Shown: in pieces, positions 1-10,499 of the stretch
How the letters are laid out: each line of letters begins with the position of its first letter
Numbering within the stretch: the first letter of the stretch is position 1
Source of the DNA: Microvelia longipes
Taxonomy: Eukaryota > Arthropoda > Insecta > Hemiptera > Veliidae
Reading direction: 5' to 3'
Assembly: GCA_018340805.1 (NCBI GenBank)
Contig: JACMZG010001908.1
Span: 31,240,894-31,304,893 of the forward strand
Length of the DNA stretch: 64,000 bases
Program-made: the position numbers and the translations under genes
The notes under the pieces: model-generated
The model's input: only the letters and a program-made list of their open reading frames with translations
What the model was told of the DNA's origin: nothing
Databases searched by the model: none

Positions 1-9
1 CTTAAGAAT

Positions 10-89
<80 letters not shown>

Positions 90-96
90 CATATAT
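1..96. repeat. TA dinucleotide microsatellite
   Basis: Nearly uninterrupted (TA)n tract from about position 11 to 96, broken by single-base slips. No gene is visible from here to about 930; that stretch is AT-rich unique-looking sequence, apart from a short segment at 220-290 that loosely resembles segments at 11640-11710 and 21700-21770. Confidence 0.9.
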
Positions 97-931
97 ATAT
101 CAACGCTATAGCGTTGATGACATGAACAAAATTTTATGTTGAGAAAAAGGTCCTTATTTTGATATTTAATTTCCTTAGTTTTGATGCGATAAATAGTATG
201 AATTTAGTCCTGACTCGATAGGATCCCTCCAAGAGGTTCAGCCTGAGAACATATGACGCTGGGGACCTCCCTTAGGTAAACCCCATGGTAGATGATTTGT
301 AATTTAAAGGCACATGATTGATTTATTATTCTGATGGGTTAACTGTTAATTCAATTCGAATAATTCACTTAACAAAATTCTATTTTTGAAAAAGTTCAAA
401 GACATTCCTTAGGAACGCTATTTTTTCACGCTGTATAATAATATATTGAGTTTATAAATGTAAGGTCTGTATTAACGAGTGCCTTAATGTTTCGAAAGAG
501 GAAGATAACTTAGATCAGAAAGAATCTTGGTACGATAATCGATCTTAAGTCCCGAACCCTATAAACAATAAATACCTGACGTCATTAACCAATGAAAACC
601 TGGAATCAGCAAATATATTAAACATTTATGAAAAATAAAGTTATCGAATCGATACATTAACATAGACGGTAAAAAAACGAACAAAAACAAATTCCATAAT
701 GATTGTTCCGAAATAATGAATGAAATTCCGATTTTATTGTTTGACATAAACACATAACAACTGTATCTAAACAAATCACTAATATATTTGAATATTCGCT
801 AATATCTGGGCAGTATGCCAGTTACAAAACTACCAATTTGACCAACTGCTACAGGACAATAGTCGCGAAGAGGTTTCCAGAGCTGATACCACGCGAATTT
901 TCTTAATATATATTTATATTAAAATGTTTAC

Positions 932-1292
932 CTTTCGCTTAGGAGCTTTATTATTATTAGTAGGCACCAGAGGTGTAAACTCAGGAGCTGAATTATTGCC
1001 GTTAGGCACACTGAAATCTACTGTAGTTGAAGCCGTCGTGATTAATTAAAAGAAACTAAAAATAAACGAAAACTCGCGTGATTGTTCAAGAGTTAAAGTT
1101 GTAAGTTATGAAGTAAGCATTCACTAGTAAACTAAAGTCGGGTGGACGCCGGGTAGAAAAATTTATATTAGTCCCGTTGTATATCACTCGAGGTATCGAG
1201 TTTTGTTTCGATGTATCGACATTAGGTAAAAATGCAATTAAAATACTTTTCTTGAAATTAGTACATGCGTTTTTCCCACCACATTTACTCAT
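932..1292 (-). CDS. Weak candidate: start of a minus-strand gene (two exons)
   Basis: The segment 932-1020 (minus) is open, encodes a Pro/Asn-rich stretch ending in KAPKRK, and runs into a good donor (GTAAAC). An acceptor-like CTACAG lies directly upstream. A possible first exon, 1247-1292, starts at an ATG (reading MSKCGGKNACTNFKK) and ends at GTATTT in phase 1, which would join the 932-1020 exon in frame and leave phase 0. The rest of the gene would lie beyond the left edge of the window. Only splice phase and composition support this; I recognise no domain. A TATCGATA motif at 2228-2235, roughly 1 kb upstream on the same strand, could belong to its promoter. The longer unspliced reading of 1086-1292 is an alternative. 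Confidence 0.3.
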
Positions 1293-1339
1293 TTAAATTA
1301 ATGACAATATACAAAATTCATTCCATGTTCTAGCAATTA

Positions 1340-1425
1340 GTACAGCTGGGGATTCACTACGCTCATCCTTACTAATTCGAACTCGCTTCGCTCGTCCTCA
1401 AAATATACAAATCGCCGAATTTAAT
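1340..1425. repeat. Fragment of the 5S-like repeat family (tail segment)
   Basis: Contains the recurring tail words of a dispersed family: a CTACGCTCATCCT block and a CGCTTCGCTCGTCCTC block followed by an ATA-rich stretch. The same words occur near 8440-8530, 12170-12200, 31380-31440 and 32640-32690. No 5S-like part remains here. Confidence 0.5.
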
Positions 1426-1891
1426 AATTAGATTAATTATAATTAGAAAGTAAATACCAAATGTATTTACTTTCTGTATTTACTATCAAGAGCAATAATG
1501 TAATAAAATAATCCTCACACTCCCAAAGCTTTTGTCAAGAGGGACTTAATCAGTTATTTATTTTATTGATTAAATTGTTCCATTTTCACGATCAAGCATT
1601 ATAGTGTTCATAAAAATCAATAATCTTTCGCAATGGGGATGCCACTACAAGGGAACTTTACTGACTCCATAAACGTTAAATGAGATAGAGAAACGTACGA
1701 GGAAAAGCAAAATGCTTGCAAAAGGTGTTAAACACAGGTCATGTAATAAGGATAAGTCGAGTTTTACATGTATTAACACTTCAGGGCAAATAGAACATTT
1801 AAATGGCCAAAAATATTAAGACTGAGAGATGATAAATTAAAAGAACAGTTCAAAATAACTAATGTAATGACTGCAATCATGCGTAGTTTGT

Positions 1892-1931
1892 ACTAGAGTG
1901 CCTGTATATCAGGATATACAGGCACTCTAGT
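1892..1931. repeat. Perfect 19-bp hairpin
   Basis: Arms of 19 bp (1892-1910 and 1913-1931) are exact reverse complements around a 2-base loop. It lies at one end of a repeat (about 1800-2120) whose other half, at 1970-2010, is matched in inverted orientation at about 15260-15310 (the segment around CCAACGAATGGTTTCCTAT). It probably belongs to a foldback or MITE family. The open frame at 1937-2167 falls inside this repeat and is not a gene. Confidence 0.7.
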
Positions 1932-2227
1932 TTTTACTAGGGATGCGCCGTTTGTATATTACTTTTCACTATTTGTTTATAACCTGCAATAGGAAACCAT
2001 TCGTTGGAAGGTATATTTACCTTTAAATTTAAGACCTGCGCAGTTAATGCCATTACTGCAAGCATGCGCAGGTTGTGCCAAGAATGTGCCGTTTGTTTTT
2101 GACATGTGTTTTGTGATGGATACTTATTTATTTTTATCCTCAACGGGGTCACTATGTTAAAAGGCAAATCGACATTTCACGTCATATTTATTAAAGATCC
2201 TTTAGAAAAATTAGTATGGAATTCGAA

Positions 2228-2235
2228 TATCGATA
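2228..2235. promoter_or_regulatory. DRE-like palindrome TATCGATA
   Basis: An exact match to the eight-base DRE motif bound by DREF at insect housekeeping promoters, with two related ATCGA words within 35 bp. Its role here is inference. It lies upstream, on the minus strand, of the weak candidate gene at 932-1292. The same octamer also occurs inside a transposon end at 30551, so it may be chance. Confidence 0.3.
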
Positions 2236-2299
2236 GAAATATCGAGAGTTGCTCAATCGATTAGTCTTAGTTCTCTGTAACCAAGGTCAAGGAAAAAGT

Positions 2300-3480
2300 G
2301 ACGTCATATAAACAATAATTCCAGTCTGTTTCCAGTCCTGACCTATTGGTATGAACTAACTCAACCCCGTCCACTATAACACATAGAGAAGAGAATACAT
2401 TCCCGACCGAGATGACTAATTAAATCTCTAGTTAACAGGGAAATTATATTTTTTAAATATCTTAAAAGTTCTTTGTGGTTTCCCCCAGAGTTGAACACTC
2501 GTGACGCTATCACATATTTAATTCTCCAGGGATTTTTCTGTCGTAACGTTGAACATTTTTAGGGTATACTATCTTCGACAAGGACACTGAACTCCTTAGC
2601 ACACTGGCAAAATTTCACTGGATTTTTAGTATAAACACAAAGCTCTTCCTATATAGGAACCTACTATAATAATTTCAAGTTTCTGGTATTTGCTTACTCT
2701 TCCTCATTTATACAACGAGAAAGAGTAAACAAATAGCAGAAACAAATAATTTAAAATCATAAAATATTAAACCTAAGAGACTAAATTACTTAAGTCATAC
2801 AATGTCTGTAATTAACAAAACTAAATTCCACTTAATTAACTAAAATTTCCAATTTTAACTTAAACTTTATAATTAACTTACAATTATTAGGAGGTTATAA
2901 AATCTATAAGATGGTATGAAAGTATAATTATGATTAGTATTATTGGGTTATATTGTTATTGCGTATGAGTCTGACTAAAACAGACAATCAACTTTTATGA
3001 ACCAATGACTTAGTGGGGTGTTTTTGTGGTTTTTGGTAAGATATTATGTAGTCTATAAAAGCTTGAAGAAGTCGGAAATATCAAAGAGTTTACTGATCAA
3101 GCTGACATCCTAAGTATGACATGTAAAATGAATCTGCTATGTATAATTGATATTAGTCGATATGTTGTGGACACTTTGTAAAATCGGCCATACAATGCCC
3201 GTCTCCTGTTTCGCATTTTGGTCTAAAACCTTTGACCATTTGTAGTAATTTTATATTAGTTTCTTTAAAAATAGTGTCTAAGAAGCTGAATAGCATAAGA
3301 TAGTTTATATAATTTTTATTGATTTTAAGAGATGCTGTTAAAGTTAATTTAACAGTAAATTCAAACTTTTATTTCGCTATATAAAGAATTTACACGTCTA
3401 AATATTTTATATAAATCTCTTAAAAACCAATGTTAAATTTCTCAAGCAAGCCGAGCACTGTGCACAATTCCTGTGCACTG
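2300..3480. other. No gene seen; AT-rich intergenic
   Basis: Both strands are closed by frequent stops, and I see no splice-consistent coding segment. A short hairpin (AAGAGTAAACAAATA and its partner) lies around 2690-2740. Nothing else is recognisable. Confidence 0.5.
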
Positions 3481-3484
3481 TCTA

Positions 3485-3665
3485 CTACAATGCCTCACTT
3501 ACTACTATAGGTATATAGGAAAGTATTGAGTTTGGTGTGGAGTTCATCAAGTTTTCTTGATGAAATCCAAACAAACACACAAGTTTGTGTGTCTGTTTCA
3601 CTCAAAACTCCCACTGCCTTCTTGCTCGATAGTTGAAACTTGGCAGAATAATTCAACTTAAATTA
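3485..3665 (+). repeat. Copy of the 5S-like repeat family (head segment)
   Basis: Starts at a word resembling CTATAGGTATATAGGAAAGTATTG, then shows the recurring TTGTGTGTCTGTTT and CTCGATAGTTGAAACTTGGCA blocks. The same order of words is found at 37160-37480 (plus) and, reversed, at 33060-33270 and 12590-12766. The copy is decayed and lacks the 5S-like part. Confidence 0.55.
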
Positions 3666-3764
3666 TAAATTAGTATGAAAAATATTATGCGGAAGATTAA
3701 AATAATAATATAATAACACAACACTCTAGGTAATAGTTAAATCCAAGGTCTATAAGGCCGCTAT

Positions 3765-4075
3765 TAATTTTACTTGGACTTCTGGGGCCCATACGGAAGA
3801 CTAGGGCCAAAAATGGCCATAAAGCAGTGCACAATAGAGCTTAAGATATTACTTTTTTTATCTAGTCCTATATTCGAAGACTAGAGTCAATGATGGCCCT
3901 TCACATACTTGGTCAGGGCCCTAAAGCAGCAGAAAAGGGCCTTAGAGATTGATTTTTTATTAAGCACTTGAAATATTCTCACTTTGCTCCCTAAATCTAG
4001 ATACTTTAATGCTCTTATTATTTATATCAGGACCATTAAAGTTCCCAGAGAAAGACTAGGGCCACAAGGGACCCT
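3765..4075. repeat. Diverged direct repeats with GACTAGGGCC words
   Basis: Three diverged segments share a GACTAG(G/A)G(C/T)C word followed by a GGCC-containing block, near 3800, 3880 and 4050. They look like decayed tandem units. Nothing coding is visible. Confidence 0.4.
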
Positions 4076-4094
4076 TAACATATATAATTTGATA

Positions 4095-4308
4095 CTACCG
4101 AGTTTTGCAAAACATGAATAGTTGACACAATATAATTGTGCGAGAGACACCTAGGAAATGTAACAAGCAAAATGCAATGCTACATCTGGGAACTGTTCCA
4201 TCATTCGACATTCGTCATCATTGATGGCTCGACATAATGTCATGTGACCTTCAATTAATTCCGAAGAATATAATGTGAAGTACTTACCAGAGTTTTGCAG
4301 TAGTATTT
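4095..4308 (-). repeat. Inverted copy of the 316-bp ribozyme-bearing unit, lacking the ribozyme
   Basis: This segment is the reverse complement of the unit at 4382-4640, nearly base for base over about 200 bp. It lacks only the roughly 60-bp block that holds the hammerhead core: the words GAAGGTCA and CATGACAT are joined directly here but flank the ribozyme in the other copy. Together the two copies form a large foldback with a spacer of about 90 bp. Confidence 0.8.
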
Positions 4309-4720
4309 GCAAAACTCGGTAGTATCAAATAATATATGTTTTGCTTGCCATGCATGATGGCGGTAAGAGAGCACCGCTCGTCTCTGGTAAGTACTTCACA
4401 TTATATTCTTCGGAATTAATTGAAGGTCAGAGTGAGTTCAGGCTCTGTCGGCGCCCTGATGAGTTAGACGTAACGAAACAGAGTGGGACATGACATTATG
4501 TCGAGCCATCAATGATGACGAATGTCGAATGATGGAACAGTTCCCAGATGTAGCATTGCATTTTGCTTGTTACATTTCCTAGGTGTTTCTCGCACAATTA
4601 TATTGTGTCAACTATTCATGTTTTGCAAAACTCGGTAGTATCAAATGATATATGTTTTGCTTGCCATGCATGATGGCGGTAAGAGAGCACCGCTCGTGTC
4701 TGGTAAGTACTTCACATTAA
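4309..4720 (+). repeat. Tandem 316-bp unit, retrozyme-like
   Basis: The block starting GCAAAACTCGGTAGTATCAAAT at 4309 recurs at 4625 with an exact offset of 316 bp, and the match continues for about 95 bp, to around 4720. The array is therefore one full unit plus a partial second one, with a hammerhead core near the middle of the full unit. Tandem short units of this size carrying hammerheads are the hallmark of animal and plant retrozymes and of some satellite DNAs. I see no coding capacity, primer-binding site or poly-purine tract. Confidence 0.75.
4443..4483 (+). ncRNA. Hammerhead ribozyme core (putative self-cleaving RNA)
   Basis: All conserved hammerhead elements are present in order. 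Stem III is CTCTG (4443-4447) with CAGAG (4479-4483). The cleavage-site UH is TC (4448-4449), in the preferred GUC context. CTGATGA lies at 4456-4462. Stem II is GTTA/TAAC (4463-4466 and 4471-4474) with a GACG loop. GAAA lies at 4475-4478. The stem I region is only GGCGCC (4450-4455), too short to fold on itself but self-complementary, so two RNAs or two tandem units could pair there to give a dimeric hammerhead. The topology is type III. The core is seen in the sequence; activity is inferred. Confidence 0.72.
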
Positions 4721-4729
4721 ATTAATTAT

Positions 4730-5300
4730 AATAATTTATTATACAAAGTTTGGCTTAGTCCGCCACTGACTTCGTTATTCAGAGTTCGAGCGTAGCAAGA
4801 CCGAAGTAATATCCCTCCCATGAAAACACACTTAACAATGTGTTTTTGTTGACATACACATTTTCGAAGTTGAGAAGTATGGAGTACATCACGTATTTTT
4901 TACCGAGGTACTACGTACCTGATTATTTCTATCATTATTCGTTTTTACCTGAGTGCATTATAAATTACTTCATATCATATTATTCATATGTTTTCCCATT
5001 GATTAAAAAATTATTCATTTAATTGCTTAATATTTAGTTACAAAACTAAACTCAATTAGAAGTTATACAAGACACTTACACAGACTTAATCAGTTGAGAC
5101 ATAGAATAATATAAAGAATTTAAAAAAAGTCAAAAGACGTCGCAATAAAGCCACTCTGACTCATAATAACATAGAGGTATTAATTCCTTTAGAGGTATCA
5201 ATAAAGTAGTCGAGCATCTTAGATTATTAAAACAATAAAATAAACAGTAAAGAATTACATTAACTTGTAAAACGGGACGTTTATGTTCTGGTTAATTTTC
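4730..5300. other. No gene seen
   Basis: AT-rich sequence. A short segment at 4755-4810 shares CTTCG/GAGCG words with the tail of the 5S-like repeat family. The 60-codon open frame at 4840 has no homology that I recognise and a random-looking composition. Confidence 0.45.
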
Positions 5301-5311
5301 CAAAATTCAAC

Positions 5312-5460
5312 CGGGCCTGTAGCCCGGAGAGCCTCGTCCCTAGAAATTATTTTGCCCCCTCTGACAAAGAATTTCCAGCGGAAGTCCCTTAAAGGTGTGT
5401 GAAACATCGCCTCCTTTGAAATTGGTCCCCCACAAGTTTTAGCAGTCTACTGGTCTGAAT
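5312..5460 (+). repeat. Dispersed repeat related to the AGGCCCGTA element
   Basis: Shares the blocks CCCTTAAAGGTGTG, TCCCC(T/C) and CCCC.AA.AGTTTT with 7495-7605. The start GGGCCTGTAGCCCGG resembles the terminal AGGCCCGTA of the small element at 8312-8434. It is probably a decayed non-autonomous DNA element. Confidence 0.5.
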
Positions 5461-7200
5461 TCAATTAATAAGGCATATCTATATAGTATAGTAATATCTC
5501 TATCCCTAAAAATATTTTAAGGCTTCTAATGTATAAGATAGTGTATGCCCAATAATGAGAAGAATAAGTTCTAGTCGTCAATTCTGGAGTTATGCCCTCT
5601 CCAGTATAATACTTCTATGGACTTAAAATAATAAGTATTAGAGTTAGAGGAAAAAGCAAACATTAATTAAATATCAAACGTTTCCTTGAATATGAATAAT
5701 ACAGTTTTATCGTTAAGTTTGTTAATAATTATTATTAAATTCACTATTACACGTAAATAGTAAAATAAATTTAATTGTATGAGTGATATGGAATGCAAGT
5801 ACCAAATAACAAGAAATAATGGAATAATTTGTTAAGGTTTTAATGCGCTGTTATCTTATTTATAAGGCCTTGCTAACTCTTTCTCTATAGTACTAATATT
5901 AATACCTCAAATGTGTAATTCCTCTCCACGGTGGACATAATTTCCGAGGTTCTTAGACCTTTTATGAATGAGAACAATGATAGACCCCAATTGCGAACAT
6001 TCCGAAAAGATTACATAGAAATAGATATTAAATTCATAGATATATATATATATTTAGGTATAAGTATATATTTATAAGTATATATAAATACATACGTATA
6101 TACATATTGCACAACTATTACAGAAAGAATATTCTCCAATTATTAAAAATCTTTAAAAAAATAGAAAATGCCTTTCCAAAAGGAAAAGGTATTATTTAAT
6201 TCTTTTGATATTCTTTTAATATCTAAAAAATACTTTTATAAAAGTATTTTAAAAAATAATAATTGAAAATTAAGTCTTGTACTTACGTCAGAAAAAATAA
6301 AGTCACATATAGTTGAAATCATCCGATTGATTATTATTTTGGTTATCGTCTTAAAATAATCATCATACTAAACATGTTTATAGGTTATTTATAAATTCTT
6401 GTAAAAAGCATTTGAATTAAAAAAGCGACGTTAAGTTTTTTTTAAGTTTGATTCTACGTTTTATAAAGACGATAAAGTAAAAATACCAATAAAAAAAACT
6501 TCAGATCATATCAATTCAATCTAATAATCTAATCTAATCAATCTAACGTCAGGTGTACTAAATATAGATTAGGCTAGTCTCAGTTTTAAAACTGATTATA
6601 AAATATAATTATAATGGCAGATAGATGTACAGGAATGACCTCTATTCTATTTCACAGTAATCCAGTTGTAATGAAAATTAAGGCAGTCTGTCTTAATCTG
6701 TCTGGCACTGTCTTAATTCCTTAAACAATTGCTTTATTTAAATTACTGAACTGAACTGATGCGAGAACCTGTAAGTTCATAATGCAATATTCGATTCGCC
6801 CTCCCCTCTGGTCTTTTTCAATAGGAAGTCATAGCAACAAATCAACTTGTACGTCTAACCTTTCTATTTATTTGTAGTCTGTTACACAGTTACCTTTATA
6901 CTCTCTCTTATGTAGGCTAAAAAGAAATCGATTCAAGAACAGTTATTTTTACGAGAACTAATTTACTATAACCAAAACATCTATATTGGTCTAGAATTCT
7001 CCTTCGAATTCACTACTTCAATTTATATTTTTTTATACGCTAAAAGTTTGCATCCTGCAGTTAAACTTTCTGATGTATGCTGTAGTGACTTATAAAGTTT
7101 AGGCCTAGAACCCAAAGAAGAGGATTAAAAGAGGCTGTTTGGATATAGAGGGCGTTAAATATAGGTTTGAAGCCGTTTAATTTGGGATTAAATGTTAATT
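5460..7200. other. No gene seen
   Basis: AT-rich intergenic sequence with a TATATA-rich patch at 6040-6105 and several short A/T hairpins at 6160-6260. There is no splice-consistent coding frame and no recognisable element. Confidence 0.5.
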
Positions 7201-7207
7201 AAAAGCT

Positions 7208-7231
7208 CGATGTCAAATATATTTGACATCG
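7208..7231. repeat. Perfect 24-bp palindrome
   Basis: CGATGTCAAATA is followed directly by its reverse complement, with no loop. No neighbouring gene uses it obviously; it may be the core of a foldback element or a binding site. Confidence 0.6.
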
Positions 7232-7494
7232 GCCTCTAAAATAATGTGCGTCTAAAAAATCCCACCCATCTCTATTTTAGGCTCCAGTGGGTTAGTATCA
7301 TAGAATAAAGAATACTGGTTAGTATAGAAAAATATTACGAATGGAGGGAAAGGTAAAAATCACCTTCGTGATTTTTACGGCAAAAGAGAGCTTAAGGCGA
7401 TTTTTAATTATAAGAACGTAATACCAACATTTTATCACCGGACTTGATATCACTTATAGATTTTAAGAGCACATACACATATATGTTTACGTGG

Positions 7495-7605
7495 GACTGG
7501 AGTGCCTCTGACGAAATAGTATACAGCGAAAGACCCTTAAAGGTGTGAAGAAATGTCCCCTCTAGAATTCGTCCCCCTTAAAAGTTTTGGCTGGCTGCGA
7601 GCCTG
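7495..7605 (+). repeat. Second copy of the repeat seen at 5312-5460
   Basis: Shares the words CCCTTAAAGGTGTGAAGAAATGTCCCCTC and CGTCCCCCTTAAAAGTTTTGGC, in the same order, with the copy at 5312-5460. Coding capacity is absent. Confidence 0.5.
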
Positions 7606-7826
7606 GAATGTCTGTATGTGCGCTTATCATAACTTTTTAACTTTTATAGTGGGTGTCTGATTGGCCAAAAAGTTAATTATAACACCACAGTGGGAATTGC
7701 TACACTTCTTTAGACAAAAACAATGAAGAGTACCAATAGCAAACATACGCAAAGTTTTAATCTACCAAGTTAAAGCTCAAAGTTTAAGCAGTGTTGAGTC
7801 TTATCAGCATTAGAATTTTAAGTTAA

Positions 7827-7852
7827 CTGATCGTGGTACATACCACGATCAG
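7827..7852. repeat. Hairpin, 12-bp perfect arms
   Basis: CTGATCGTGGTA and its reverse complement flank a CA loop. It lies about 140 bp downstream of the secreted-protein gene's poly(A) signal (minus strand), so it could cap the 3' flank, but it is not a bacterial-type terminator and any role is unknown. Confidence 0.5.
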
Positions 7853-7987
7853 ATTTGTACTAATTACTACAAATTTATTTTCAAAAGTAATAAAAAAATA
7901 CCTTTTTGGGATTTATCAACTTATAGAAGAGGGTGGAGTAAATTATATATAAATAAATGCATTTTTATAAAACTAATTACTACAAAT

Positions 7988-7993
7988 TTATTT
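7988..7993 (-). terminator. Poly(A) signal AATAAA of the secreted-protein gene
   Basis: Canonical AATAAA on the minus strand, 15 bp past the stop codon at 8008. It supports 8008-8198 as the last exon. Confidence 0.6.
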
Positions 7994-8007
7994 TAATGAA
8001 AAATTAA

Positions 8008-10345
8008 TTAATTTTCAGAGATAGTTGATATCCCATCAACATAGTTAATACATTTAAGTACGCCTTCTTTTGGATCTTTAATATTATTAGTAATGATTAC
8101 ACAAGCCTTGTATCCATTTTCTGTCGGCTTAAAACTATCTGAATATATGCAAATTTCCTTCATATTAGTACGTTCGCAACTCGAACTGCGGGAATTTTCT
8201 GAAAATATGCAACAAATGAAAATCAACAATTTATCATAAAAATTGGGTAATAAGTACATCGGAACTTTTTCTCACCTTATCTATCAGATTCGCTACGCAC
8301 ATCTTTACAATAGGCCCGTATCCAGCCAAAACTTGTAGGGGGAAATGTTTCACTTATCTTAAAAAGATTTCTGTTAAAAACTACTTCGACAAAGGGGACG
8401 ACGCCTCCCCTGGCTTATGCTTAGCTACGGGCCTGCCACACAACTTCGGTCTCGCTTCGCTCGTCCTCAGAATATAACGATAACCAAGTTTATTTTTATA
8501 TCTTAGAACCGTTTCGCTTGCCCTTAGACATTGAAACTCCAGTCTTATTCCCATCATTTATCTGATATAGGGGTCCGCGGGGCTCTGATGATTGCATAAT
8601 CTTGACCTACGGTATAATTGAGCATACGTAAAAATGAATTTTTTATTTTTTGGGGGGATAAATTTGTAAGCAAGGTTTATAGTTTTATTGTGAATCTAAT
8701 AAAACTATAATGGTATGGCACATCTAATCAACATTTTTCTTCCTTTGTATTAAAATAGTAGTAAAGACGATTATTATTTGTAACAACTTTAATGGTTCTG
8801 ATGTGTATAACAGTTTCATCTTCATTTTGAAAAATAGTTCAAGACACCTTGTACAGTAAAAAATCCTGGCGCGGAGATCTAGAAGCCGGTTGAATTTTCT
8901 TTGAAATGCCGCTTTCTGGTTTATGTGTCATATTTTTGCTTAATTTTTTGGTATATATTTAATAACCTGAGCTGTAGCGTCACAACTTGCTATTTATTTT
9001 TTCTATTTTTTACAGACAATGCGCATATTTATTGCATATATTCTGCACTAGACAGCACAGCATTATTTGCACTCATTTGAAATTCAGTTTATGCTACTTT
9101 GTAGCGGATTATCTTTGAAAAATTCGAAACAATTAAATAGCAAGTTGGACACACTCCCAGGCTTACATTTCCCACTACACGAGCCATCTCATTAACGATT
9201 TTTTTTTCAAAGAAAGGTTCCCCAAAAAGAAATCATAGGTTCAAGAAGACAACGTATAAAACCCAAACTTACTTGCGACAGTTATTTCTGTATGACGATG
9301 CGTGCCAATGTCAAGAGAAACTTGAGCTCTGTGAGGATGGCCAACAAATTTGACACACGCTGTAAAATACAAACGACAATATTGTACTGCTTCAGTAACT
9401 TATTAATTCAGTATTTGGGCTTTCTTACTATTTCGTTTTGCATTACTAATGAGCTCTATATATTTATATTAAAATGTATTGTCGAAGATTGCGCTTATGG
9501 CTGCCATTGCCAGAAGTCTAAATATAATAAAATAATAATAAAAAGAAGGAAGTTTACTGAATAAGGATGCCAATGTAGTCTATTACATTTTCAAGATTAC
9601 TGCTTCTGGAATAAACAATTTAAGAATTTGGCATATAAAGTTGGTCATAAAACTGCCATATATTATTATTCGTAACAACTATAATGGTTGTACCAAACAT
9701 GTACGTGTACATGTTTTACATGTAACAACAACTAGAATAATATAAAGTTTATACTAGTTTATCGTAGTCACCTAGAATGATTAATTATTAATCTAAAAAA
9801 TATAATAAGTTCATTTAATTACCTTAGCTAGTTATTTAAACTAGCTTTTTAATTTATGCAGTACATACTGATTAGGTACAACAGTATAGGTACTGCAGTA
9901 TATACCTACTCAGTATGTACTGCAAAAATACTGAGTGTTATTACCTGTGCCGGTTAGGTTGGTTGATGGACAGCATGAACATGTTTCTTCTTTGCAAGTA
10001 CAGCAGTCTTCAGCAACCATAGCATATTGCCATCCCATGAAACCACCTGATATTTTATCTCTTTGCTCTTTATTTAATGGTCTTGGATGCTGCTTGAAAA
10101 CTTCTTTAAGGATCGGTCGGACAAGTCTGTCGATACGAAAACTGTCTAGGAAGCTTTTGGGTTTTAAGATGGTACCTTCAGCTTGTTCATTCTAAAGATA
10201 GAATATAGTTAAAGATAGAATGAGAAGAGTAAAGGGAGAAACTAAGTATTTGAACTTGTTTATGGTTTAAATTATTCTCAAACCACAACTTAATATTAGC
10301 ACGTTGTGTAGTGTCCAATTCTTCACTTTCTCACTTGAATGTAAA

Positions 10346-10429
<84 letters not shown>

Positions 10430-10448
10430 CATTATTATATACAATATA

Positions 10449-10499
<51 letters not shown>

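Noticed and set aside
1937..2167. 76-codon minus-strand frame
   Set aside because: Falls in a dispersed repeat also found inverted at 15260-15310.
9935..10195. 86-codon plus-strand frame
   Set aside because: Antisense shadow of the third exon of the secreted-protein gene, which has matching splice phases on the minus strand.
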